Source: Planctomycetota bacterium (GTDB lineage Bacteria > Planctomycetota > UBA1135 > UBA2386). Taken from it: a stretch of DNA of 64,000 nt. Of the stretch, positions 1 through 8,750 are shown one piece after another. Location of the stretch: contig JACKIC010000002.1 of the NCBI GenBank assembly GCA_020638655.1, positions 310,001 to 374,000 of the forward strand. The letters run 5' to 3'. Below the pieces are notes generated by a model, which made no database searches, was not told the DNA's origin, and saw only the letters and a program-made list of their open reading frames with translations. Both the position numbers and the translations under genes were made by a program. The number at the start of each line of letters is the position of its first letter. Position 1 is the first letter of the stretch.

Positions 1-615
1 CGACTCGCGCGCGTTGCGCTCGGCCTCGTTGCGTTCCTTGTCGGCCAGCTCGCGCATGTCCTCGAGCAGCTGCCGCTCGGCGGCCGTCGGCTCGCCGCGC
101 AGGGCCTCGTTGGTGCGCTGCTGCAGCTCGGCCTGGCGCGCGGCGAGCGCCGCGGCCGTCGCCGCCTGCTCGGCGGCGAGTTGCATCGCCGCGTCGAGGT
201 TCTCCACCGACTTGCGCTCGAGCAGGATGTTGAGCAGGCTCTCGAGCTCCTCGACGACCTGCTGCTGCTTGCGCAGCGCCTCGGTGAGGGCGGTCGCCGC
301 GAGGTCGTCGCGGATGCTGGCGACGTCGCGCAGGATGCTGGTCTTGTCGAGGTGCGCCAGGCCCTGGCGCAGCAACTCGACCTGTTCCTTCTTGCCCTCG
401 CGCTCGTAGCGCTGCTGCAGGCGCTCCATCAGCGCGCGCATGCGCTCGGCCTTGCGCAGGATCTCGTCCTGGTCGCGGCGCAGCTTGTCGATCACGTCCT
501 GGTCGACGCCTTGTTGGGTGCCTCCGCCCTGCGCCTGCAGGCAGGTCTGGCCCGCCGCGCCGAGCATGGCGCAGGTCAGCAACACGAACTTCGCCGCACG
601 GTGCACGGTCGTCAT
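1..615 (-). CDS. Exported coiled-coil protein (partial, runs off the window)
   Basis: Partial gene: 205 codons are visible and the frame is still open at base 1. The start is the ATG at 615, which overlaps the TGA of the gene before it by four bases (ATGA). It is preceded by GAGGTGAAAGG, one of the few convincing ribosome binding sites in the window. Residues 1-29 look like a signal peptide, with a basic start, the hydrophobic run FVLLTCAMLGAAG and a small-residue end. From about residue 38 the protein is rich in Glu, Arg, Gln, Leu and Ala with heptad-like spacing, so a long extracytoplasmic coiled coil is likely. I recognise no family. It is the last visible member of the moxR-VWA operon, and a structural partner role is inferred from that position only. 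Confidence 0.8.
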   Translation of the reverse strand, partial: MTTVHRAAKFVLLTCAMLGAAGQTCLQAQGGGTQQGVDQDVIDKLRRDQDEILRKAERMRALMERLQQRYEREGKKEQVELLRQGLAHLDKTSILRDVASIRDDLAATALTEALRKQQQVVEELESLLNILLERKSVENLDAAMQLAAEQAATAAALAARQAELQQRTNEALRGEPTAAERQLLEDMRELADKERNEAERNARES

Positions 616-3005
616 TTGCCTTTCACCTCTTCGGTGCGCGTCTGCAGGTCGCGCTGGCGATCGCGCAGCGCGCGCGTCTCCTGGATCAGGTCCTGGAAGT
701 CGTTCCACTCCTCGAGGCGCAGCAGCAGCTGCTCGAGGTCGGTCTGGATCTGCCGCTGGTCGGCGAGGGCGTCGGCGAGCAGCTGGCGCCGCTCGGTGTC
801 GCGCGAGACCTCGGCCTGCGCCAGCGTGCGCATGGTCGCCGGGCAGCGCGTCGTCGCCAGCCCGTCGGCCAGCACGACCATCGCCAGGATCGGATCGAGG
901 GTGGTCTCGAGCGCGCCGAGCGTGCCGGCGCCGCGCAGTCGCGCGATCTCGCGATAGAAGGCCGGGTCCAGCGCCAGCGGCTGTTGCAGGTCGCGCGAGA
1001 AGCGCTGGTAGACATCGATCACGCGCGGCGCGTTCGGGCTCGTCTCCAGGCGGTTCCAAAGGTGCATGTCGAAGGCCCGCATCAGGCCGTTGTGCAACCG
1101 GGTCGCGGAACTGGCGACGCGCGCCTGGCCGACCTCGATGCCGGTCAGCACCTGGTTGATCGCCGCGACCGAGGTGCCCTCGGGGCCGAGCAGGTCCTCG
1201 AGCCTGGTGCGGCGGTCGCGCTGGATCTCGAGCGCCTGCTCGGTCTCCTCGCGCAGCCCGCGGAACATCTTGGCGATCGCGGCGGCGAGCTGCTGGTCGT
1301 CGACGATCTGCACGATCCGGCGGGGCAGCTCGGTGGTGTTGGCCGCGGGGGCGCAGATGTCGGTCAGCACGACCTGCAGGCTGAGGCCGTCGTTGCTGCT
1401 GGGAGCTCTCTGGTTGCCCTGCCCGGCTCCCGCGGGTTCGCCGCCGCCGAGCAGGTCGCGGACCTCGAAGAAGCGCGTCGCGACCTGTTGCTTGACGGGC
1501 TCTTCGCCGGCCTGGGGCGCCTGCAAGAGGCTCGTGGTCAGCGCGGTGCTGCCGCCGTGTTCGACGTTGAGGTCGACGCCCTGCAGACCGAAGTCGTCGC
1601 GCAGCTCCAGGCGCAGGCAGAGCAGCGCGCCGGGCAGCAGCAGCAGGTTCTCCTCGTCGGGCAGCAGCCAGCGGCCGACGGGCGCGTAGTCCTGCAGCGC
1701 CGACACCGGATAGTTGCCGGGGTTGGGGTTCTGCAGGCCGTTCTCGGCGCGCAGCTCGACCTCGTAGCGGTCGGACTTCTCGATCGTGAACTTGCCGCGG
1801 TAGGCGGTGCCGACGCCGCTGTCGTCCTGGATCGCGGTGGGCTCCAGTTCGACGCGGCGGCCGCTCTCGAGGAACGACAGCGTCGCCGAGCGCACCGCCG
1901 CGGTGGTGGTCACCGCGAGCTCCACCTCGCTGCCCGTCAGCGCCTCGATGGCGCCGCCCTGCTGCACCAGAACCTCGCTGCCGGTGTAGGACGGCGGCGT
2001 CACGTTCGCGGTGATCGTCGCCACCTGCGGCGGGTGGATGGTGCGCACGACCACGCGGCGGTCGCCGTGCTCGTCGTCGCCGCCGCGGGCGTGGAACTCG
2101 AAGGACCCGGACAGGCGCCGGAACACGTAGCGGAAGCGGTCGCCGGGGCGCGGCGTCATCGGCACGCTGCGCGCCGGCGCGGGTTCGCCGCGGTCTTCGT
2201 CCTGCTGCAGGGGCGAGACGTCGAGGAAGGCCTCCTTGGGCACCACGCCCGTGGCCAGCACCGAGACGTGCAGGTCGGCGCCGGCCGACAACAGCAGCAG
2301 GGTCTCGCCGTCGCGGTCCTCGCGCTGCAGCTCGGGGCTCGCCGGCGGCAGCTCGACGACCAGGTAGGTGTCGCGCGGGTAGTCGGCGTTCATGCCGAGG
2401 TGGCGCAGCACGAAGGCGCGCGCCGTCTGCGGGCCGAGCAGGGCGCCGGCGGTCAGCAGCACGGCGATGCCGGCCGCACCCAGGCCCAGCTGCCGGGTCC
2501 TGGTGCTGTCGAACAGTTCGTGCAGCGGCAGCGTGGCGATCGCGGCCTGGGTGTCGGCGAGCAACTCGTCGACCATCGAGCGCGACTGGCCGCGCAGCGC
2601 TTCGCCCTGCAGCGGTTGCAGCTGGATCGCGGAGACCAGGCGCTGGTGCAGCGTCGGGAACGAGCGCTCGATCACCTCGGCGACGTCCAGGTGCTGCAGC
2701 GGGCGCGTCATCGGGTAGCGCACGAACCGCAGCAGGCCGCCGACCAGCAGCGCGGCGGTGGCGAAGGTGTGCAGCAGACGGATCGGCTGCGGCAACCGCA
2801 GCGAGTGGTCGAGCAGGAAGAACAGCAGGATCGCGCCCAGCACCAGCAGGGCCGTGGTGCACAGGCCGTGCCAGAAGAAGCGGTTGCGCAGCCGCGCCGT
2901 CTGATCGCCGAGCAGGGTCTGCAGGCGACGGCTGACGTCGTCGCGGACGGCCTTGGCGCCGGTGGTGACGGCCGCAGGGCTGGGCGTGGCGTTCGGGTCG
3001 GTCAC
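612..3005 (-). CDS. DUF4175-like membrane-anchored protein
   Basis: 797 residues. Two hydrophobic segments near the N-terminus (about residues 47-67 and 80-92) anchor the protein. A third, around 173-191, precedes a long extracytoplasmic part with beta-rich stretches (about 210-560) and a helical, charged C-terminus that ends in coiled coil. This layout resembles the DUF4175 proteins that accompany VWA/MoxR loci; the assignment is by architecture and context, not by a motif. The only start near the upstream gene is a GTG at 3005, seven bases after the preceding stop and without a Shine-Dalgarno sequence. The stop overlaps the next ATG (ATGA), so translational coupling is likely. Function unknown; probably an envelope scaffold working with the VWA proteins encoded upstream. 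Confidence 0.8.
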   Translation of the reverse strand: MTDPNATPSPAAVTTGAKAVRDDVSRRLQTLLGDQTARLRNRFFWHGLCTTALLVLGAILLFFLLDHSLRLPQPIRLLHTFATAALLVGGLLRFVRYPMTRPLQHLDVAEVIERSFPTLHQRLVSAIQLQPLQGEALRGQSRSMVDELLADTQAAIATLPLHELFDSTRTRQLGLGAAGIAVLLTAGALLGPQTARAFVLRHLGMNADYPRDTYLVVELPPASPELQREDRDGETLLLLSAGADLHVSVLATGVVPKEAFLDVSPLQQDEDRGEPAPARSVPMTPRPGDRFRYVFRRLSGSFEFHARGGDDEHGDRRVVVRTIHPPQVATITANVTPPSYTGSEVLVQQGGAIEALTGSEVELAVTTTAAVRSATLSFLESGRRVELEPTAIQDDSGVGTAYRGKFTIEKSDRYEVELRAENGLQNPNPGNYPVSALQDYAPVGRWLLPDEENLLLLPGALLCLRLELRDDFGLQGVDLNVEHGGSTALTTSLLQAPQAGEEPVKQQVATRFFEVRDLLGGGEPAGAGQGNQRAPSSNDGLSLQVVLTDICAPAANTTELPRRIVQIVDDQQLAAAIAKMFRGLREETEQALEIQRDRRTRLEDLLGPEGTSVAAINQVLTGIEVGQARVASSATRLHNGLMRAFDMHLWNRLETSPNAPRVIDVYQRFSRDLQQPLALDPAFYREIARLRGAGTLGALETTLDPILAMVVLADGLATTRCPATMRTLAQAEVSRDTERRQLLADALADQRQIQTDLEQLLLRLEEWNDFQDLIQETRALRDRQRDLQTRTEEVKGK

Positions 3006-3012
3006 GTGGGGA

Positions 3013-4164
3013 TCAGCGCTGGAAGATCGGCAGGTACTGGAGCGGGATCTGCAGGATCAGGGTCGCGACCGCGGTCGAGAACGCCTCGCCGGGACCGACG
3101 CGGCACGGCCAGCTGCCGTCGCGGCGTTGGCGGTCGAGCAACCGCGCCTTGATCTTGCGGAAGTAGGTCGTCCACTTCGGGTCACCCGTGATGTAGTACG
3201 CCTGCACGGCGTAGTAGTGCCCGTAGTAGAAGAAGTAGTGGTCCTGCCAGTCGTTGCTGAAGGAGTCGACCTCGCGGTCCATGTACTCGAGCGCGTCGCG
3301 GATGATCTGGCTGTCGTACTCGCCGGCGGCGTAGAGCGTGGTGACGCCGGCGGCGGTCAGCGGGAACGTGGCACGGGTGTGCTCGCGGTTCTGGTAGCGG
3401 AAGCTGCCGCCCTCGTCGCCGTAGCCCTGGTGGCCGCGGTAGACGTAGCGGCGGTCGTTGCTGCGCACGGCGCTGCGGTAGACGTAGCTCTGCGCGTTGC
3501 GGATGGTGTTGATCGGCACGTGGATGCCGACGTTGCGTGCCGAGCGCAGGGCCAGCACCTGGCAGACCGTGATCGACATGTCCGATTCGCGCGCGAACGG
3601 CCGGTAGCGCCAGCCGCCCTCGGCGTTCTGCGAGTCGACGATCAGATCGACGGCGCGCTGCAGCGACTGCTTGACGTCGGCGCGCTCGACCATGCCGTAG
3701 GCCTCGGCGAGGAACAGCGTCGCGAACGCGTGGCTGTACATGCGCGTGCCGTAGGCGGTGATCTGGCCGTCGTCCTGGGTCGAGCGCAGCACGAAGTCGA
3801 TGCCGCGGTGCAGCACGGCGCCGTACTTGCCGCGGTCGGGCACGTGGCCGCCGGCGAGGAAGCTCATCAGCGCCAGCGAGGTCACACCGACGTGCGGCTG
3901 CGGCCGGTCGTCCATCGCCTCGTAGTCGGTGTTGAGCTTGTAGCCCACCAGCTCGGCCCAATAGCCGTCGGGATGCTGGTGTTCGGCGAGCCAGTCCAGC
4001 CCGCGCGTGACCGCCGCGCGCAGCGGTTCGTCGAGCAGTTGCTCGTTGCTCGAGCCGCGGCGCTGCGGTTCCTGCGCCGGCGCGGGGCCGAGCACCCCGA
4101 GCGCGGTGAGCAGCAGGGCGGCGAACGGGAACGGCGCGGGAGTCCGGGTCATGTTGCCATTCAT
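3013..4164 (-). CDS. Secreted prenyltransferase/squalene-oxidase-repeat protein
   Basis: 383 residues. It starts at the ATG at 4164, overlapping the preceding TGA by four bases; a second in-frame ATG at 4152 is possible. Residues 5-30 form a signal peptide (FPFAALLLTALGVLG, then APAQ). The mature part has the alpha/alpha-toroid repeats of the squalene-hopene cyclase/prenyltransferase superfamily: GLDWLAEHQHPDGYWAE, an AEGGWRYRP repeat and RDGSWPCRVG near the end. The catalytic DxDD motif of true cyclases is not visible, and the protein is shorter than a cyclase (over 600 residues), so it is more likely a binding or structural use of the fold than a terpene cyclase. It sits between the PQQ propeller and the DUF4175-like protein and is probably co-translated with both. 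Confidence 0.85.
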   Translation of the reverse strand: MNGNMTRTPAPFPFAALLLTALGVLGPAPAQEPQRRGSSNEQLLDEPLRAAVTRGLDWLAEHQHPDGYWAELVGYKLNTDYEAMDDRPQPHVGVTSLALMSFLAGGHVPDRGKYGAVLHRGIDFVLRSTQDDGQITAYGTRMYSHAFATLFLAEAYGMVERADVKQSLQRAVDLIVDSQNAEGGWRYRPFARESDMSITVCQVLALRSARNVGIHVPINTIRNAQSYVYRSAVRSNDRRYVYRGHQGYGDEGGSFRYQNREHTRATFPLTAAGVTTLYAAGEYDSQIIRDALEYMDREVDSFSNDWQDHYFFYYGHYYAVQAYYITGDPKWTTYFRKIKARLLDRQRRDGSWPCRVGPGEAFSTAVATLILQIPLQYLPIFQR

Positions 4165-7100
4165 CGGTTGTCGGCAGGTGGGCCCAGCACGAGGAGGCAG
4201 TCGGCGCCGGAAACGACAGTGTAGGCGCCGAGTGCCGAGACCCCAAAGGTGGGGCCGATCTGCAGATACTGGGATTTGCGCCCGGCGGACAGGGCGCCGC
4301 TGCGGTCGCTCAGGTTCAGGCTGTAGAGCCGGAAGGCGCCGCTGCGAGCGGGGCGAACGCCAAACGTCACGAATCCGTCTCCGAAGAGCGGTTGGCGTTC
4401 GACGACGCCGTCCTCGTTGCCCAGCGGCACCAGGAAGGAGCTGCGGTCGTCGTCGATGGCGACGCTGACGAAGCGGCGGGCGCCGGTGCGGCCCGGCTCG
4501 CGGTCGACCAGGGCGAGGGCCGCGGGCGCCGGGTTGAGGAGCCAGCCGGGTTGCCAGTTGAGCACCTGGACGTCGAGCGCCAGCTCGGTGCGGCGCACGA
4601 CCTCGCCGGTGGCCGCCAGACACACGGTGACGCTGCCGGGCTGCTCGTCGCTGCTCTCGACGATCACCACGCGGTCGCCGCGCAGCGCCAGCATCTCGAT
4701 GCGGCGGCCGGGGCCGCCGCGCCAGCTCCAGGCCGCGGTGCCGTCCTGGCCGATGGCCGAGACCCGCGGTGCTTCGCCGGACAGGCTGCTCTCGATCGGT
4801 AGGTAGACGCGTTCGGCGTCGGCCTGCAGCGCCTGGGCGAACAGGCGCGTGAGCATGCCGTCGGAGCGGTGCTGGTTGCGCTGCAGCACCTTCTCGGTCG
4901 GCAGCGGGATGCTGCGGATGGTCGCCCCCGTGACCGGGTCGAGGCGCTCGATCACGGCGACGCCGCTGGTGTCGTTGCCGATCGCGAGCAGCTGACCCGA
5001 CACCGGCTTGGGCACGGGCTGCATGCGTTCGGAGGGCAGCGGCCGGGCGAACACCACGGCGCCGGTGATCGGTTCGATGCCGGCGAGCTCGGCGCCGCCG
5101 CTGCGATCGGTCGCCTGCCCCGACACGTGCAGGATGCCGTCCTGCACGCCCAGGCCGTCGTAGAGCCGGCGCTGCGGGTTCGGCAGCTCCCAGCGCAGCG
5201 CCCCGGTGCGGTAGTCGAGCGCGAACACCCGCTCGAGGTCCGGCACGATCAGGGTCGTGCCGCAGAGCACGACGTGCTCGAGGAACTGCACCGGCGCGCG
5301 GAACAGGATCGGCTTGGCGATGTCGGGGGAGTCGACGTCGAAGGCGAGCAGCTCGGCCCCGCCGAGCGCGTAGAGCGGCACGGCGTCGGGGCGGGGGAAC
5401 TCGGCGGCTTCGATGAGCGGCAGGAGGCGCAGCGACTCGCGCGTCGAGCGCGGCCGGATGCGGGCGACCTCGCGTTCGGGCAGGCCGGTGCGTTTGGGTG
5501 CGGTGGCCAGGGCCAGTTCGGGCAGCAGGCGCTCGCGCACCGCGCCGTAGGTGGCGCCCTGGTCGTCGGGCCAGTCCGACGCCAGGTTCGCGAACTGCTG
5601 CAGGCGGTCCAGCATCGCGCGGCACAGGCCCGGGTTGCCGCGCGCCTGGGCGGCGACGGCGACGCGCCGCAGCATGCCCGGCGTCGCCTGGCCGCCGCGC
5701 AGATCCTGGCCGAGAACGTCGCAGGCCATCGCCAGGTCGCCGTTGCGCACCGAGCGGTCGAGCAGGCGGGTGCGCGCGAGGCTCGCGGCGGCGCTGTTGG
5801 GGAAGCGGTTGCTGACGTCGCGCAGCGCGTCCGGGTCCTCGGCGGCGGCGGCGAGGGCCTCGTCGGCGCGCGCCGCGACCTTGGCGTAGACCGCGGCGCC
5901 GTGCGCGGCGACGGCCTCGGTGATCGCCTGCTGAGCGCGGATCGTGGCGCGCTGGCCGTCGATGGTCGTGTCGCCGTAGACCTCGATCAGCGTCTGCCAG
6001 GCGGCAACCGCAGCGGTCGGGTCGGTGTCGGGCAGCACGGCGCGGCGCCACAGCACGAACGCCGGCACCGGCAGCGGCGCGGCACCGTCGAACGCGATCG
6101 ACTCCGCCGCAGCGCGCTCCTCGAGCAGGTCGAGTTCGCGGCGCTGCCGCGCGGTGTCGGCCCCGCAGTTGGCCAGCACCAGCGCCTGCACGCGCACCCA
6201 GGCGCCCAGGTCGGGCGCCGTGTCGCGCGCCAGCAGCAACAGGTCCAGGGCGTGTGCGTCGCCGTTGCCGAGCGCGGCTTCGGCGCGGCTCAGCGACTGC
6301 GTGAACAGTTCGCGCTGCAGGGCCAGGCGCACCGGGTGGTTGGGCGCGAGGCCGCGCCGCTCCGCCGCCTGCAGGCCGCGTTGGTAGAGGGCCTGCACTG
6401 CCGCCAGTTGTTCAGGCGAGGCACCCTTGGGCAGCAGCGCCGCGCGCAGGCTGGCGGCGCGCAGGATCGCCGCGGGATCGTCCGGCGTGGCGCGCAGGCG
6501 GGCTTCGACCCGGTCCTGCAGCGCCGCCGCGTCGAACAGCACGTCGAAGACACGCTGCCGCACCGAGACGATCGCGCCGTCGACGAACAGCAGGTTGCCG
6601 GGCTGGTAGCGGTCGATCGGGATCGTCGTGGGCGCCGGGCTGCCGGCGCGGTCGTAGCCGCGGATGCCGCTGGCGCTCGCGAACCAGATGTGGTCGGTGG
6701 TGACCGCGGCGCGCGGCGAGAGGCGGCCGTCGCCGCGTTCGCGCAGGTCGTAGGGCGCCACCAGGCTGCGCAGCGCGGCGCGTTCGCCCAGCATGTTGTC
6801 GGGGCGCGCCTTGACGGCGACGGCGCCGTAGCCGTGCAGCAGGAACTCGTCGTCGAACACGCCGTCGAGCCAGCGCACCATGTGCTCTTCGCCGGCGACC
6901 ATGGCTTCGGCGGGCAGGCGCCACAGCACGCGGCCGGTGTCGACGTCGAGGCCGAGCACGAACTGCGAGTCGAGCGGCGTCGCGCAGACGACGCGGTCGG
7001 CGACGATCGGCGCGTTGTTGGCGAAGTAGACGACGCGGTCGCGCTGGCCGTGCAGCATCGTGCGCGGCATCTGCGTCACCGGGTAGGCCGTCACCCAGCG

Positions 7101-8633
7101 CAGTCGGCCGGTGCCCGCCTCCACGGCGAAGGCGACGCCGAGGTTGGAGGCGCCGACCAGCATGCCGTCGCTGATGCACAGCGGCGACGAGGCGAACTCG
7201 GCGCGCGCGTTGCCGAACATGTTGACGTCCTGCTGGCTGCTGCAGACCAGTCGCCGCCACTTCGTCTGGCCGGTGTGCAGGTCGTAGGCCGCGATCGCGA
7301 AGGCGATCGCGCCGGAGCGGTCGAACACCGGCGCGTAGACCGTGTCGCCGACGACCAGCGGCGGACCGCACGAGTCGTGGCCGCGGAAGCGCCGCGTGCG
7401 CTGGCCCTCGATCTCGTCGTAGTGCGCCCAGAGCAACTTGCCGGTGCTGCGCGAGAACGCGAACAGGCGGCGCTGGGGGATCTTGCTGAGGATCCGGAAG
7501 CTGCCCTGGAAGTCCACGTTGTTGCCCTTCTCGGGCACCTGCAGGGCCGCGACCACGACGTCGTCGCCGCAGGCCGCCGCGAGCACCATGTCGTGGTTGA
7601 TCTGGTCCTCGTACTGGTTGACCGTCGCCCAGCCGTCGGGATCGGCGTCGCGCAGCGGCGACGCCGAGACCCAGGCGAGGCCGCGCCGCAGCGGGTCGTA
7701 GGCGACCACTTCGCGACCCGTGTTGACGAACAGCCCGTCGAGGTCGCCGACGGCTTGCATCGCGAACAGCCCGGTCTCGCGGCGGTCGAAACCCGGTGCG
7801 GTGAACTCGGCGCTGCCTTCGCGCCGCAGCCTGCCCGCCGGCAGCGACATCGGCGTGCGGCCGTCGGCGCCGCCGCCGACCGCAGGGTAACCCAGCGGGT
7901 CGTTCGACACGGGCAAGGCGGCGAGCACGTCGTGGCCGCAGGCCGGCAGGCTCTTGGCGCTCTGCGCCGTGCGCGCGGCGCGGGCGTCGGCGAGCACGCT
8001 GGCGCCGAGCAGGCGTTCGGTCAGCCGGCGCTCCTCGTCGCTGCCGATCGGCGCGGCGTCGAGCGCGACCAGGAAATGGCCGGCGGCGGCGTGGCCGTCG
8101 CCGCGTTCGAGCGCCAGGTCGCCGAGCCGCACGCGCGCGCGGCGGCCGATGTCGGCGGCGGGGAAGCGCTCGGCCAACATGACCAGCTGCGCCGCGTCGA
8201 GTTCGAGCAGGCTGCGCTCGGCGAGCGCGCCGGCCTCGCGGCGCACCAGCGTCTCGTAGGCATCGACCGCGGCCGGGGGCATGTTCGCCATGGTCTGCAC
8301 CACGGCCAGGCGCAGGCCGACGAAGCGCCCGGGCGCGATCGGCACCACGCCGCCGATCTCGCTGCCGAGCAGCTTGTGCAGTCGCTCGACGGCCAGGCGG
8401 TAGTCGCCCTTCTCGAGCTCGGTCAGCGCGACCTCCCACTGGTGGATGTCCTCCTGCGAGCGGCCCAGCGAGAACAGGTTGTCGTCCTGGCTGGCGCTGA
8501 ACTCCATCGGCCGCAGCGGGGCGCGTTCGGGCAGGCGCTGCGCCAGCAGCGGCGCGGCGGCGCCGGCGAGCAGCAGGCCCGCGCGCAGGAGCGCGGCGAT
8601 CTCGGCGCAGGAGCTCATCTTCAGGATCTGCAT
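4161..8633 (-). CDS. Giant exported TPR plus double PQQ beta-propeller protein
   Basis: 1490 residues. An N-terminal hydrophobic segment (about 15-31, ALLRAGLLLAGAAAPLLA) suggests export; ATG 8618 is an alternative start that would give a more typical signal peptide. Residues about 45-210 are helical and TPR-like. Then come two PQQ/BamB-type propeller regions, about 280-680 and 1130-1480, recognised by repeated blade ends such as GKLLWAHYD, GQTKWRRLV, GRLRWVTAY, GRVLWRLPA and GALRWELPN. A helical TPR-like region of about 400 residues separates them. PQQ propellers of this kind usually mediate protein contacts rather than redox chemistry, and no dehydrogenase cysteine pair is evident. It follows the second VWA gene after a 117-base gap and overlaps the next gene (ATGA). 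Probably an envelope scaffold of the MoxR-VWA system. Confidence 0.88.
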   Translation of the reverse strand: MQILKMSSCAEIAALLRAGLLLAGAAAPLLAQRLPERAPLRPMEFSASQDDNLFSLGRSQEDIHQWEVALTELEKGDYRLAVERLHKLLGSEIGGVVPIAPGRFVGLRLAVVQTMANMPPAAVDAYETLVRREAGALAERSLLELDAAQLVMLAERFPAADIGRRARVRLGDLALERGDGHAAAGHFLVALDAAPIGSDEERRLTERLLGASVLADARAARTAQSAKSLPACGHDVLAALPVSNDPLGYPAVGGGADGRTPMSLPAGRLRREGSAEFTAPGFDRRETGLFAMQAVGDLDGLFVNTGREVVAYDPLRRGLAWVSASPLRDADPDGWATVNQYEDQINHDMVLAAACGDDVVVAALQVPEKGNNVDFQGSFRILSKIPQRRLFAFSRSTGKLLWAHYDEIEGQRTRRFRGHDSCGPPLVVGDTVYAPVFDRSGAIAFAIAAYDLHTGQTKWRRLVCSSQQDVNMFGNARAEFASSPLCISDGMLVGASNLGVAFAVEAGTGRLRWVTAYPVTQMPRTMLHGQRDRVVYFANNAPIVADRVVCATPLDSQFVLGLDVDTGRVLWRLPAEAMVAGEEHMVRWLDGVFDDEFLLHGYGAVAVKARPDNMLGERAALRSLVAPYDLRERGDGRLSPRAAVTTDHIWFASASGIRGYDRAGSPAPTTIPIDRYQPGNLLFVDGAIVSVRQRVFDVLFDAAALQDRVEARLRATPDDPAAILRAASLRAALLPKGASPEQLAAVQALYQRGLQAAERRGLAPNHPVRLALQRELFTQSLSRAEAALGNGDAHALDLLLLARDTAPDLGAWVRVQALVLANCGADTARQRRELDLLEERAAAESIAFDGAAPLPVPAFVLWRRAVLPDTDPTAAVAAWQTLIEVYGDTTIDGQRATIRAQQAITEAVAAHGAAVYAKVAARADEALAAAAEDPDALRDVSNRFPNSAAASLARTRLLDRSVRNGDLAMACDVLGQDLRGGQATPGMLRRVAVAAQARGNPGLCRAMLDRLQQFANLASDWPDDQGATYGAVRERLLPELALATAPKRTGLPEREVARIRPRSTRESLRLLPLIEAAEFPRPDAVPLYALGGAELLAFDVDSPDIAKPILFRAPVQFLEHVVLCGTTLIVPDLERVFALDYRTGALRWELPNPQRRLYDGLGVQDGILHVSGQATDRSGGAELAGIEPITGAVVFARPLPSERMQPVPKPVSGQLLAIGNDTSGVAVIERLDPVTGATIRSIPLPTEKVLQRNQHRSDGMLTRLFAQALQADAERVYLPIESSLSGEAPRVSAIGQDGTAAWSWRGGPGRRIEMLALRGDRVVIVESSDEQPGSVTVCLAATGEVVRRTELALDVQVLNWQPGWLLNPAPAALALVDREPGRTGARRFVSVAIDDDRSSFLVPLGNEDGVVERQPLFGDGFVTFGVRPARSGAFRLYSLNLSDRSGALSAGRKSQYLQIGPTFGVSALGAYTVVSGADCLLVLGPPADNR

Positions 8634-8750
8634 CGGCTGCGGGGTGGGTGGGCTGGTAGGGGAAGCGGGCGTCCGCCGATACGCAGCGTGGTCACCACCT
8701 GCGAGCGGCCATTCTCGGCCGGACGCGGCCGTCTGGCGAGGGGCGCGCCA

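Noticed and set aside
984..3152. A plus-strand open frame of about 720 codons
   Set aside because: Antisense to the DUF4175-like gene, composed of repetitive QRRAV/LDAQ text with no start signal.
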